Positions 8,661 through 17,095 of a stretch of 47,308 nt of DNA are shown here, in pieces; within the stretch, counting starts at the first letter, position 1; each line of letters begins with the position of its first letter. The DNA is from Psychrobacter sp. UBA5136 (GTDB taxonomy: Bacteria > Pseudomonadota > Gammaproteobacteria > Pseudomonadales > Moraxellaceae), in assembly GCF_002414005.1 (NCBI RefSeq), contig NZ_DHYG01000033.1, positions 1 through 47,308 of the forward strand, given 5' to 3'. Under the pieces are notes generated by a model. The model saw only the letters and a program-made list of their open reading frames with translations. It searched no databases and was not told where the DNA came from. The translations under genes and the position numbers were made by a program.

Positions 8661-9368
8661 TTACGGTGAATTGATTGTTTCTAAATCCGCTAAAAATGCG
8701 GCAAAACCTTCTGTTGCCCGAGCTTGTAGGCGGCTACTGGTAATAACCCGTACGCGATTGCTCCAAGTAATCGTATAACCTTGGGTTTCAAATTTTTTAA
8801 CCAAATCAACATCTTCGTGGCAGGGCAGAGGTGCAAAGCCGCCAATAGCGAGATAAGCCTCACTACTAAAACTTAAGTTTGCCCCATGAATGTGACGATG
8901 ACCCATCATGTCTTGATAATGGCTGACATAAGCTTGGCGCGTTTTGGGCGCTAGATGTGCCCAGCTATCAACGCTCACGACGCCACAAATCATATCGGTA
9001 GGCTGATCTTTAATATGAGCGACTTGCTGGATCAGCCAGTCGGGCGGGACGACCGAATCCGCGTCGGTACAGGCGATCCAAGTCGCACCAGAGGCAATCG
9101 CATGACGAATGCCCAAATCCCGCACTTGACCCACACATTGATAATCACAGCAGAGATAATCAATGTCGCCTCTTTCGTTTCTTTCGTCCCTTGCACTTTG
9201 AACCAATGCAAGCGTATCATCGCTACAGCTATCAAGCACCACCAGCACAGTTGCCATAATAGTGGAGGGCAGCTGCTCAATGGCGGCCTGCACGGCTGCC
9301 AGGCAGTTAGTAATAGTCGTCGCTTCGTTGTGAGCCGGAATGACAATTCCAATTTTTATATCATCCAT
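8661..9368 (-). CDS. Glycosyltransferase family 2 (small, soluble)
   Basis: A 235-residue GT-A glycosyltransferase with no membrane segment. It shows IGIVIPAHNEA at 7-16, a VVLDSCSDDT strand at 43-52, the metal-binding DAD at 102-104 in CTDADS, and GGF...CHEDVDL near 177-189 supplying the catalytic acidic pair. The length equals a bare GT2 catalytic domain. It is the last gene of the six-gene operon that starts with otsB, 52 bases after the methyltransferase. Its neighbours (deacetylase and NodS-like methyltransferase) suggest a role in building a modified amino-sugar compound; that is inference. The ribosome site is weak (GGAAG about twelve bases upstream). Confidence 0.85.
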   Translation of the reverse strand: MDDIKIGIVIPAHNEATTITNCLAAVQAAIEQLPSTIMATVLVVLDSCSDDTLALVQSARDERNERGDIDYLCCDYQCVGQVRDLGIRHAIASGATWIACTDADSVVPPDWLIQQVAHIKDQPTDMICGVVSVDSWAHLAPKTRQAYVSHYQDMMGHRHIHGANLSFSSEAYLAIGGFAPLPCHEDVDLVKKFETQGYTITWSNRVRVITSSRLQARATEGFAAFLADLETINSP

Positions 9369-9420
9369 ATACTTTTATATCTTCCATATTTCCACTTGCT
9401 TTACTGACGGTTATCTCTCT

Positions 9421-10257
9421 TTATACCAAATTTTCTTGCATGGCGACCGACTCTGAAGTGTGTTGCCAAACGTCTAATAAAAAATCGCTATCGATAATTT
9501 TACTTTGATGAGTAAAAGTTGAATGCCTAGCATCTATCCGCTGTCCCCGTTCAGGGTTTGATTCATTATTTACCCTGCTATTTACCTTGTTGAATGCTTG
9601 GTGCAGGCGCTGATGTACCGTTTCGCCGGTCATGGCAAAGCCATCAATCGCATAGCGCCAATGGCAGCAGAGCAACGTACCACCTATCGCAAGGTTTTCT
9701 TTAATCCAAGCGATAACGGTATCGATATCGTTTGGTGGTAAATAATATAAAATCTCGCTAATAACGACTAAATCAAAGGATGATTTATTATTCGTTAATA
9801 CATCAGGAATAACCCCTTGAATGACCTTTACATGCGCGGACTCTGCCAAGCGCTGTTTGGCAAGTTGCACCGCTTGATGATTGCCATCAATACTTAGCAG
9901 CGCCTGACAACGGCGGGCAAGTAGCTCACTAAACACGCCATTACCGCAGCCTAATTCAATAGCACTAGCATACTTAGCTTGTGGCAACACCGCTAGACAC
10001 ATATCGCGTTTGCGTTTTTCGTACCAGCGGGTTTGATACTGCCATGGGTCACTATTGTCGTTATATAAAGCATCAAAATAGCTTTCTGAGTAGGTATTAG
10101 CGGAACAAGTATCAGATGACTTATCAATAGAAGTGTCGTTCGCCGTTTGGTTTTTAGACAGATGCAAACCCGCTTTAGAAGCACGCAAGTCGGTTTTTGT
10201 AATACGCAACTTACTGGCTTTATTCATCGTGGGCATAGTGTTAAGGTTGTGGCTCAT
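9421..10257 (-). CDS. NodS-like SAM-dependent methyltransferase
   Basis: A 278-residue class I methyltransferase. The hallmark of the NodS group, a D-P-W followed by an aromatic and WYEKRK, is at about 70-83. SAM motif I is IELGCGNG at 100-107, and motif II/post-I is LLSIDGNHQAV. NodS itself N-methylates the free amine of a deacetylated chito-oligosaccharide. An upstream, longer reading starting at 10338 would overlap the deacetylase by 98 bases; ATG 10257 is chosen because GGGAAG lies nine bases before it and the overlap falls to 17 bases. The first 55 residues are low-complexity and polar. Adjacency to a PIG-L deacetylase is the main hint to substrate: a newly exposed amine. Confidence 0.82.
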   Translation of the reverse strand: MSHNLNTMPTMNKASKLRITKTDLRASKAGLHLSKNQTANDTSIDKSSDTCSANTYSESYFDALYNDNSDPWQYQTRWYEKRKRDMCLAVLPQAKYASAIELGCGNGVFSELLARRCQALLSIDGNHQAVQLAKQRLAESAHVKVIQGVIPDVLTNNKSSFDLVVISEILYYLPPNDIDTVIAWIKENLAIGGTLLCCHWRYAIDGFAMTGETVHQRLHQAFNKVNSRVNNESNPERGQRIDARHSTFTHQSKIIDSDFLLDVWQHTSESVAMQENLV

Positions 10258-11143
10258 ATAAATAAACTTCCCAAGGTTGACTGATTCTAGCGATGGTTTG
10301 AGCCGACAAAATAGGCGGGTTACCCGTACTCTCATCAACGGTTATTTGGCTTTTAAAGCAGGCAATGGCTTGAGTTTTTCGCTGTAATTGCTCAGGCGTT
10401 AAATCCACTCTGACGGCGCAGTACCAAGGAATGCGACTGTCGGCAGGCTTTGCCCAATGCCACGCCCAAATTAAAACTTGATAACAGGCCAAATGATGCT
10501 GCTTGGCAAAGGCGGCGACCACTTGCCCTGTTGCCTCATGATCAGGATGCCCATCACGCATAAAGGGCGTTACTAAAATGTCGTTTGGCTGGATAATGGC
10601 GGCTAATTTTTTATGGAATTGATATTTTTGATTAAAGACGTCGCCATCGGTTAGCTCGAGGGCAATACACGTCACCTGATGCGACAGGCCCAAAACTTTT
10701 AACGCTGCTAGGCTTTCTTGCGGCCGAATGGTATCAAGCATTTGCGCAGGATAAAGCTGCGAGTCTGGGTGACTTTTTGTGCCGTTGGTCACGTGAACGA
10801 GGTTGATAGGATTGCCATTGGCGGCTAGCTGTTGTAGCAGTCCGCCGCAGCCCAATATCTCATCGTCAGGATGCGGCGCAAACACGCAAACGCGCTGCTG
10901 CGGTGGAAAGTTTTTTGCCATATCCAATCGAGGTATATCATGCAAGCCTTGCCAGTTTTGCCAAGCGTCGCGACTGGTGCCATCCCCTTCAATCATACGG
11001 TCACCAACAATCGGATGATTGGGCTTGGATAAGTGAACAGGCATGACGGTATGAGCCGTTAAAGGCTGAGTGCCTCTTTCTGCCTCAGAGCTGGAGAGGG
11101 TAAGGTCTAGTGCTACATTCGTTTTGGGTATTACAGTTGCCAT
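10241..11143 (-). CDS. PIG-L family zinc-dependent deacetylase
   Basis: A 300-residue member of the PIG-L/LmbE family, which hydrolyses N-acetyl groups from amino sugars or amino-sugar conjugates using a divalent metal. The metal-binding AHPDDE motif is AP-HPDDE at 89-95 and the distal ligand is in DGHPDHEATG at 197-206. An 80-residue N-terminal extension precedes the catalytic domain. AGGA lies eight bases before ATG 11143. The gene overlaps the upstream flavoprotein gene by 13 bases and the downstream methyltransferase by 17, so the three are probably co-translated. In other bacteria PIG-L and this methyltransferase type are, to my knowledge, sometimes fused into one protein. The substrate is unknown. 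Confidence 0.88.
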   Translation of the reverse strand: MATVIPKTNVALDLTLSSSEAERGTQPLTAHTVMPVHLSKPNHPIVGDRMIEGDGTSRDAWQNWQGLHDIPRLDMAKNFPPQQRVCVFAPHPDDEILGCGGLLQQLAANGNPINLVHVTNGTKSHPDSQLYPAQMLDTIRPQESLAALKVLGLSHQVTCIALELTDGDVFNQKYQFHKKLAAIIQPNDILVTPFMRDGHPDHEATGQVVAAFAKQHHLACYQVLIWAWHWAKPADSRIPWYCAVRVDLTPEQLQRKTQAIACFKSQITVDESTGNPPILSAQTIARISQPWEVYLYEPQP

Positions 11144-12270
11144 ATATTGTCCTGCTTGCCGGTCAAATCGGTGGTTGAGGCGCTAGCCAAAACACTAGAT
11201 AGCTCGCCGATTTTTTGTAAATCAAAGGCGCCATGACTTTGACGAATAAATACAGCCAAATCCGCTGACAATCTAGCAAAATGAGCATTGTTACAAAATG
11301 GTGCTGCCCCTAATGCTTGTCCGGCGACCTCCATTGCTTGGCGCGCTACCTGCTCAACGTTGGCGCGTAATTGGCGAATGATGAGTTCATGACTTTGCTG
11401 CGGCTCACTGTCTATCAAATCAGCAATGTGATAAAAGTATTGCTGAGTGACGGCCAGTGCTGTGCTGATTTGCCCCAAATACATGGCTTTATAATCGTTA
11501 GGTTTGCGCTTATAGGAGGTTATCAAATAACTGGCTATACAAGCCGCCGCGCCATACCAGCAAGCAGCAACACCTGCCGCCCCATGCCAAAATCCCGCTC
11601 GTTCTAGATAGGCATTTGACGCACCGACGTTACTTGCCGCTACTTGATAAAAATGCACGGTAGCGGTATCAGTGTCTTGCATGCCCACTGCTTGCCAAGT
11701 TGTATTGTCAATATCGATGCCAATCTGATGCATATCCACCATCAGCAGTTGCGCCTGCCCATGCTCATCACGGTAAGTCATGAGGCCGTAATCCACCATG
11801 TTAGCTCCCGAACACCAGACTTTGGTACCGCTGACTTTACCCTCCTCATAGCGTATAGGATCAGGATGTCCTTCTGCTGCCCAAATCGCCCACAATCCTT
11901 GAGGCGCTTTATCATAGCCCACTTCATGCAAAATACTTAACGCATCGAGATGCGACTCAAACCATTTTGCAATCGTTAAATCTATGCTGGCAACATACGC
12001 CAAAACTTGCCAGCGAATCAATGTATTTGAGTAGGTTTCCCGTATGTTTTTTTTATCCGTACTAGTACTTTTAGCCCTGATAACCTCGTCAGTACCGCTA
12101 GCAGGGTGAGGGATTTTATCGCTATAGCCGACTAAGATATTTAATATATCACGGCGCAATACATCGGTTATCACCAGTCCACTTACCGTTTGATTATTCG
12201 CGCGGATGAGCGCTTCTACAGCAGTTTTTATATTTGACAATAAAGGGTTTGGTGCATTAAGTGCTAGCAT
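11131..12270 (-). CDS. Acyl-CoA-dehydrogenase-fold flavoprotein lacking the usual catalytic Glu
   Basis: A 379-residue protein with the overall acyl-CoA dehydrogenase plan: N-terminal helical domain, middle beta domain around 120-215 (GLWAIWAAEG..., GTKVWCSGANMVDYGLM) and C-terminal helical bundle. The flavin-contacting phrase of the beta domain (SGTKVWCSGA) is present. At the place where dehydrogenases have Y-E-G-T (catalytic base) this protein reads SHGAFDLQ, and no Glu is seen at the alternative long-chain position either. It may therefore be a monooxygenase-like or otherwise repurposed member. It lies 15 bases after otsA and overlaps the deacetylase gene by 13. AGGAG lies five bases before ATG 12270. 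It differs clearly from the true dehydrogenase at 26677-27831. Confidence 0.78.
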   Translation of the reverse strand: MLALNAPNPLLSNIKTAVEALIRANNQTVSGLVITDVLRRDILNILVGYSDKIPHPASGTDEVIRAKSTSTDKKNIRETYSNTLIRWQVLAYVASIDLTIAKWFESHLDALSILHEVGYDKAPQGLWAIWAAEGHPDPIRYEEGKVSGTKVWCSGANMVDYGLMTYRDEHGQAQLLMVDMHQIGIDIDNTTWQAVGMQDTDTATVHFYQVAASNVGASNAYLERAGFWHGAAGVAACWYGAAACIASYLITSYKRKPNDYKAMYLGQISTALAVTQQYFYHIADLIDSEPQQSHELIIRQLRANVEQVARQAMEVAGQALGAAPFCNNAHFARLSADLAVFIRQSHGAFDLQKIGELSSVLASASTTDLTGKQDNIWQL

Positions 12271-12285
12271 AAAGTCTCCTAATTA

Positions 12286-13929
12286 TTATGAATCAGACAT
12301 TTGAACGGCATCTAAATTTCCATTATCTGTTGGCTGTTTTTTACTATCATATAGGTCATCTAAATATAAATCGTCTAAAAAACGTTGCTGCCATGCGTGT
12401 AAATCATCTTGGTACAGTCCCTGCAATAGTGCCTGATGGCGAGACTGCCGCTCTTCTAGAGGCATCGTTAATGCTGTCTTTAACCCCTCTATCATACTGT
12501 CAGGCTGATGCGGATCAATGATAACCGCCGCTTGCATTTGCTCGGCGGCGCCTGCGTAGCGCGATAGCATAAGCACCCCAGGATTATCAGGATTTTGCGC
12601 GGCGATGTACTCTTTGGCCACCAAATTCATGCCGTCTTTTAATGAATTGACCCAGCCAATATCACTCTGCCAAAATGCCGTCATGAGTGGTTCATGGTTT
12701 AAGACGCTTTCGCTATAGTTGATAGCCTGCCAAGTACTTTTATCAGATGAAAATTGCTGATTGACGTCATAAACTGCTTGTTTAACTTCTTCATAAAGTC
12801 GTTGATACGTCGGTAAAGCTAAGCGGCTCGGACAAGCAATCTGTAATAATTGCAGCTGATTTTGATAGCTTGGATACTGTGCTAAAAAATCGCGATAGGC
12901 TGAAAAACGTCTTAACAAGCCTTTGGAATAATCAATTCTATCCACCGCAATAATCTGTTGTGTAGTAGTCTTGATGTTTTTTTTATGCGTAATATGTTTT
13001 GTAAAATCTGACGGTAAAGATGAGGCTAAATGACGGACTTGCTGCTGGATTCGCGCCACATTGATGCCAATAGGATAGGCGTTAATCAGTAACGAATGCT
13101 GGGGTTTTAAGTCTAAATTGAGCAGCAGCTCCTTACCAGATGACAGATGAGTTTTGGTGACAGGCGACTTGGTGTCCAAAAGATTGATTGATGAGTGGTT
13201 TAGCAGGTTGTTTTCTAAAAAACTGTATTTTAGTGAGCGGTCTTCTACTGGATGCTCTGCCATCAAGCTACCTTTTAAGTAGTATTGCAACACAGCGAGG
13301 CAGTTGGCGTTACCTTGCTGGGTTTGGGTGCCGAGCACATCATAATGCGCCAGATGGTGAATCAGCTCAGCGCTTTGCTCAAGTTGTTGCCAAAACTCAA
13401 GCGCGACAAAGGGAATATGCAAGAAAAAGCCGATGCGATTGTTTATCCCAAGCTTTCTGCAATGATAGGCCACGCTTAAAAAGTGGTAATCATGTACCCA
13501 AATCACATCGCCCGGTTGGATGATTTGTTTTAATTGGCGAGCAAACAAACGGTTAACGGCTTGATAGCCTGCATAATCATCTGGTGCTTGGCTAATAAGA
13601 GCCGTTTGCTCATGCAGCAGCGGCCACAGCACATTATTAGCAAAGCCGCAGTAAAAATGCTGATATTGCTCAGCGCTGAAGGCGGTGGTCATATAGGTGA
13701 TTTGGGTGTTGGTTCCTTGTAGGTCGGCAATCGCCCCAGCACTTTTTTTCACGCTGCTAAATTCATTGGCATCGCTGCTATTGTCATCATTGATGACTTC
13801 GCCATTCCAGCCCATCCAGACCACTGAATTTCCGATTAAGACGTCTTGCAACGCGACGGCAAGTCCGCCTGCCATAGGATTGTTGTCGGGCATTTTTACA
13901 CGGTTAGATAGAACAATTAAACGGCTCAT
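12286..13929 (-). CDS. otsA: Trehalose-6-phosphate synthase
   Basis: GT20 enzyme that joins UDP-glucose (or another NDP-glucose) and glucose-6-phosphate to trehalose-6-phosphate in the cytoplasm. Visible family landmarks, in order: LSNRV at the start, GGLAVAL near 21-27, VVWMGWNG, the acceptor loop with FYCGFANNVLWPL, VHDYHFL, GFFLHIPF, DRIDYSKGLLRR (phosphate and nucleotide contacts) and DGMNLVAKEY. At 547 residues it is about 70 longer than the E. coli enzyme; the extra lies mostly in an insert around 225-275 and a C-terminal tail. The start overlaps the otsB stop by four bases (ATGA). With otsB it forms the osmoprotectant branch of the operon. Confidence 0.93.
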   Translation of the reverse strand: MSRLIVLSNRVKMPDNNPMAGGLAVALQDVLIGNSVVWMGWNGEVINDDNSSDANEFSSVKKSAGAIADLQGTNTQITYMTTAFSAEQYQHFYCGFANNVLWPLLHEQTALISQAPDDYAGYQAVNRLFARQLKQIIQPGDVIWVHDYHFLSVAYHCRKLGINNRIGFFLHIPFVALEFWQQLEQSAELIHHLAHYDVLGTQTQQGNANCLAVLQYYLKGSLMAEHPVEDRSLKYSFLENNLLNHSSINLLDTKSPVTKTHLSSGKELLLNLDLKPQHSLLINAYPIGINVARIQQQVRHLASSLPSDFTKHITHKKNIKTTTQQIIAVDRIDYSKGLLRRFSAYRDFLAQYPSYQNQLQLLQIACPSRLALPTYQRLYEEVKQAVYDVNQQFSSDKSTWQAINYSESVLNHEPLMTAFWQSDIGWVNSLKDGMNLVAKEYIAAQNPDNPGVLMLSRYAGAAEQMQAAVIIDPHQPDSMIEGLKTALTMPLEERQSRHQALLQGLYQDDLHAWQQRFLDDLYLDDLYDSKKQPTDNGNLDAVQMSDS

Positions 13930-14939
13930 ATTATTGGTCTCGTTATATTTTTTAATGGTAGTGGATTGGCGTCTGTTAAAAATAAATCGGTATCTGCGAA
14001 ATCAGACGATGAAGTGAGGCGTTGTTGGCAAAACTCTAAAAAGCTCTCGAGTAAAACCGTGACCTCAAAAATGTTATTGACGTAAAAGTGGGCGCACGTT
14101 GGTTCATCGGGGTCATAGCCTACTTTGATGCCCATGCCCGTTATTGTTCTGTGCAGATTTTCTTTTGGCGTCCTATTCTCTGTTAAGCGATTTTCTGTTA
14201 AGCGATGTTTTTCTCTGGTTTGATCATCACCTTGTACTGCCATAAATCCTGCTTCATCGGTAATATCATCGCCGATAAAAATAGGACAAATGGTCTCATC
14301 GGACTGCATCTTTTTTAGCAAAGTTAAAATCGCGCTGCCTTTATCGGCACCTTTGGGCGCAATCTCCCAAACGTATTTGCCTTTTTTTAACATCCAATTC
14401 GTATGATTTTTTAAGGTTGCTGCTACAATGTCATAGGCCATATTGGCTAACGCAGGATTTTGCCGATAATGTAGGGCGACGGAGTAGGGTTTGTCTTCTA
14501 TGATAAAGTCATCATAGGACGTGCAAGCTTGACTGATAGCTTGCCTTATGACGGCAAGCTCAGCGGTGTCAACAAAGGTTACGTTGGTATTATCGTTATC
14601 CTTGGCATTGCTATTGGCATGGTCATCGTCAAACGCTATTTCTAGTCCATGAGTGGCACCAATAGGTAATGTTAGAGGAGACAGCATTTGCCTTGCTTCA
14701 GTCAGACTGCGCCCCGACACGGCAGCGATACTGACGCCATGATTCTGTATTTTTTGTAAAAGGGTTAAGGTGGCAGGCGGGATGAAGCTATCTTTTGGGT
14801 TTAAGGTGAAATCAGCAAGCGTGCCGTCGATGTCTAAAAACAAGCAGTAGCGCTGCCGATGAGAGAGATAATCAGCAAAACGGTTTGGCGTTATGTATGT
14901 AGGGGCATTATGTGCCTTGGAGCCTCTTCCTGAAGTCAC
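13926..14939 (-). CDS. otsB: Trehalose-6-phosphate phosphatase
   Basis: HAD-superfamily phosphatase releasing trehalose from trehalose-6-phosphate. Motif I is LFLDIDGTLADF with the nucleophile Asp at 36 and acid Asp at 38; motif II is AVSGRS; motif IV is IFIGDDITDEAGF near 223. At 337 residues it is longer than the E. coli enzyme because of an acidic insert rich in Asp/Asn and a later repeat-like NRLTENRTPKEN segment. The start is a GTG at 14939, supported by AAGGA six bases upstream; no better ATG precedes motif I. It is the first gene of the six-gene operon, so its promoter at 14940-15205 would drive trehalose synthesis and the four following modification genes. Confidence 0.92.
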   Translation of the reverse strand: MTSGRGSKAHNAPTYITPNRFADYLSHRQRYCLFLDIDGTLADFTLNPKDSFIPPATLTLLQKIQNHGVSIAAVSGRSLTEARQMLSPLTLPIGATHGLEIAFDDDHANSNAKDNDNTNVTFVDTAELAVIRQAISQACTSYDDFIIEDKPYSVALHYRQNPALANMAYDIVAATLKNHTNWMLKKGKYVWEIAPKGADKGSAILTLLKKMQSDETICPIFIGDDITDEAGFMAVQGDDQTREKHRLTENRLTENRTPKENLHRTITGMGIKVGYDPDEPTCAHFYVNNIFEVTVLLESFLEFCQQRLTSSSDFADTDLFLTDANPLPLKNITRPII

Positions 14940-15205
14940 CGGTCTTCCTTTTTATTAAAATTATATAATTTGGGCTAAAGCGGGTTTATTCTGAACTGCT
15001 AGAAAACCCTGCTCATCAAAGTTAATTAAAAAAGCCAATTGAGCCAATCTAAGCTATTAAAGTTAAGCGAACAAAACTGATTAATAAAGCTAAGCAATCA
15101 AGCTTCATAATAAGTCTGCCATACTGCGATGGACAAAATGTCGTATTTAGTATAAGTTTTTTTAGTATCTGTCTTTTAATTTACAAAAACCATTAAGGAA
15201 AGGAT

Positions 15206-16333
15206 ATGCATATCACGGCAAATTTTGACGCAGGTAATATCGATGTTATCAATGCAGAAGATAAAACCAATATTCAATTGGCGATTCGTCCAGACGTTGG
15301 CGAAGAGTTTTTTCAGTGGTTTAACTTTCGCCTATCAGGTGAGGTTGGCGAGCAGTATGTGTTAAATATTATGAATGCAGGGGAGGCGGCCTACCTTGCA
15401 GGCTGGGAGAATTACCAAGCGGTGGCTTCTTATGATCGCGAGCATTGGTTTCGTTTGCCGACCTCTTATAAAGATGGCAAGTTGACCATCACGGCAGAAC
15501 TTGCGTGTGAAAGTATTCAGATTGCGTATTTTGCCCCGTACAGTTATGAGCGTCACCAAGATTTATTGGCCGCCGTGCAAGTGCATCCGATAGCGTGTTT
15601 AGAGCACTTAGGCGAAACGCTCGATAAGCGCGACTTAGCCTTAGTAAAAGTTGGTAATGGCGATACGAAGAAGCGCAGTATTTGGATTACGGCGCGTCAG
15701 CATCCGGGTGAGACGATGGCAGAATGGCTGGTTGAGGGATTATTGAACAGTTTGTTGGACGAAGATAATGCCACGGCTAAGTTGCTACTAGAAAAAGCCA
15801 ATTTTTATATTGTGCCGAATATGAACCCCGATGGCAGTGTGCGCGGTCATCTGCGAACCAATGCTGTAGGGACCAATCTAAACCGTGAATGGGCAAATCC
15901 AAGCTTAGAAAAAAGTCCTGAAGTGTTTCATGTCATCAAAAAAATGGAAGAAACTGGCGTTGACTTATTTTATGATGTGCACGGTGATGAAGCGCTGCCT
16001 TATGTTTTCTTAGCGGGTTCGCAGGGCACGCCGAGCTATAACGACCGCCTTGCACGTTTACGTGATAAATTTTCAGACGCCTTAAAATTAGTCAGTGCCG
16101 ATTTTCAATCCGAATTTGGTTATGACATTGATGCGCCGGGTACCGCAAATATGACGATTGCCACGCACTGGGTAGCTGAACGCTTTGATTGCCTTGCCAA
16201 CACTTTAGAGATGCCATTTAAAGACAATGATAATTTACCTTTTGAGGACACAGGCTGGTCACCTGAGCGTTCTATAAAATTAGGTGAAGCCTCGTTAGTT
16301 GCTATGCTTGCGGTCGTTGATGACTTACGTTAA
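15206..16333 (+). CDS. M14-family zinc carboxypeptidase (cytosolic type)
   Basis: A 375-residue metallocarboxypeptidase of the M14 cytosolic-carboxypeptidase-like group. Residues 1-120 form the beta-rich N-terminal domain characteristic of that group. The zinc ligands are visible as HPGE (His 166, Glu 169) and His 259 in DVHGDE; the catalytic Glu is 335 in NTLEMPF. The NPDGSVRGHLR and GTNLNREW segments are the substrate-binding Arg region. No signal peptide is present, so it acts in the cytoplasm; the natural substrate of bacterial members is not settled. AAGGAAAGG precedes the ATG. It diverges from otsB and is followed by an inverted repeat. Confidence 0.88.
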   Translation: MHITANFDAGNIDVINAEDKTNIQLAIRPDVGEEFFQWFNFRLSGEVGEQYVLNIMNAGEAAYLAGWENYQAVASYDREHWFRLPTSYKDGKLTITAELACESIQIAYFAPYSYERHQDLLAAVQVHPIACLEHLGETLDKRDLALVKVGNGDTKKRSIWITARQHPGETMAEWLVEGLLNSLLDEDNATAKLLLEKANFYIVPNMNPDGSVRGHLRTNAVGTNLNREWANPSLEKSPEVFHVIKKMEETGVDLFYDVHGDEALPYVFLAGSQGTPSYNDRLARLRDKFSDALKLVSADFQSEFGYDIDAPGTANMTIATHWVAERFDCLANTLEMPFKDNDNLPFEDTGWSPERSIKLGEASLVAMLAVVDDLR

Positions 16334-16351
16334 TGGTTGATTTGGCATTAG

Positions 16352-16424
16352 GGTGTGTCTTAGCTTTATTATTTCACGTTAATTTATCTCGCTTTTAGCT
16401 TTATTTTTAAAGTGAAGACACGCC
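16352..16424. repeat. Inverted repeat between the M14 peptidase and cadR
   Basis: GGTGTGTCTT (16352-16361) pairs with AAGACACGCC (16415-16424) with one wobble; a smaller AT-rich stem (CTTTA/TAAAG) lies inside near 16399-16412. It sits between two convergent genes and may act as a bidirectional transcription stop, although no strong T-run follows on the plus strand. Confidence 0.4.
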
Positions 16425-16511
16425 TTTATCCACGCCCTTATCTATAGTATGAACACAGGCCTGAACACAGGTATAAGCCCACTTCTGGCGTCGCTGCTTT
16501 TATCTTAAATT

Positions 16512-16934
16512 TTACTTATGACAAGCGTTATCAGCAAGGGTGTTTAAAATCCCGCACGACACCGCCGCTGCGCTGTTGACACATTTTTGCCGCAATGTCG
16601 TTAGATGCTGCTTTAATTGTGCCAGCTCCTCCATGCGTATTTCTACCGCGCGAATATGCTCATCCAATAAGTTGTCCACATCGCCGCAGTTCCTATCAGG
16701 CTCATCCCAGTATTGCAACAAGGTTCGCACTTCGTCCAGGGTCATATCGAGCGTACGACAATGTAAGATAAATTGCAGGCGCTCGATGTGCTCCTCACGA
16801 TACAAACGATAATTCCCTTGGCTACGTGCAGGCTTGGGTAATAGTCCTTCTTTTTCATAATAGCGAATGGTTTCCACAGGGGCACCTGTGCGCTTGGCAA
16901 GCTCACCGATTTTGATTGGCACTTTTACTTTCAT
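16512..16934 (-). CDS. cadR: MerR-family Cd/Pb/Zn-responsive regulator (CadR/PbrR-like)
   Basis: A 140-residue MerR-type activator-repressor. The winged-helix domain begins IKIGELAKRTGAPVETIRYYEKEGLL, the most conserved MerR segment. A long dimer helix follows, then a metal loop. Cysteines fall at about 59, 83, 118, 127 and 138 of the 140-residue product, the first in HCRTL (the conserved sensor Cys of CadR/ZntR/PbrR) and the third in KCVNSAAAVSC, matching the family's loop. The ATG at 16934 has GGAGG nine bases upstream; an in-frame TTG at 16943 lies too close to that site. It diverges from the P-type ATPase gene and presumably controls the promoter at 17040-17070. Confidence 0.9.
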   Translation of the reverse strand: MKVKVPIKIGELAKRTGAPVETIRYYEKEGLLPKPARSQGNYRLYREEHIERLQFILHCRTLDMTLDEVRTLLQYWDEPDRNCGDVDNLLDEHIRAVEIRMEELAQLKQHLTTLRQKCVNSAAAVSCGILNTLADNACHK

Positions 16935-16989
16935 AACTAGCAACCTCCATCAATAGTAATTTCTAAAAATTTAAACCATAAAGTAACAA

Positions 16990-17020
16990 TAAGGTTTAAG
17001 GTTAGAAAAATCAAACCTTA
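16990..17020. repeat. Inverted repeat in the cadR promoter region
   Basis: TAAGGTTT (16990-16997) and AAACCTTA (17013-17020) form a perfect 8-bp inverted repeat with a 15-base centre. On the minus strand it overlaps a possible cadR promoter (TTGATT, 17-base spacer, TATTGT), so it might be a second regulator site. Confidence 0.4.
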
Positions 17021-17039
17021 GTTTTGCTCGCCATTAGCC

Positions 17040-17070
17040 TTGACTCTAAAGCCACTACAGGGTTCATAAT
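17040..17070 (+). promoter_or_regulatory. MerR-type promoter and operator of cadA
   Basis: A -35 box TTGACT (17040-17045) and a -10 box CATAAT (17065-17070) are separated by exactly 19 bases, the over-long spacer that MerR activators correct by untwisting DNA. The spacer carries the interrupted palindrome ACTCTAAAG...CTACAGGGT (17043-17063), close to known CadR/ZntR/PbrR operators. The ATPase ATG follows 25 bases later. Confidence 0.85.
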
Positions 17071-17095
17071 ACCTTTAATATAAGGAAAAATTATT

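Noticed and set aside
11131..12270. Assigning this flavoprotein to fatty-acid beta-oxidation
   Set aside because: The catalytic Glu is not visible and the operon context is sugar chemistry, unlike the true dehydrogenase at 26677-27831.
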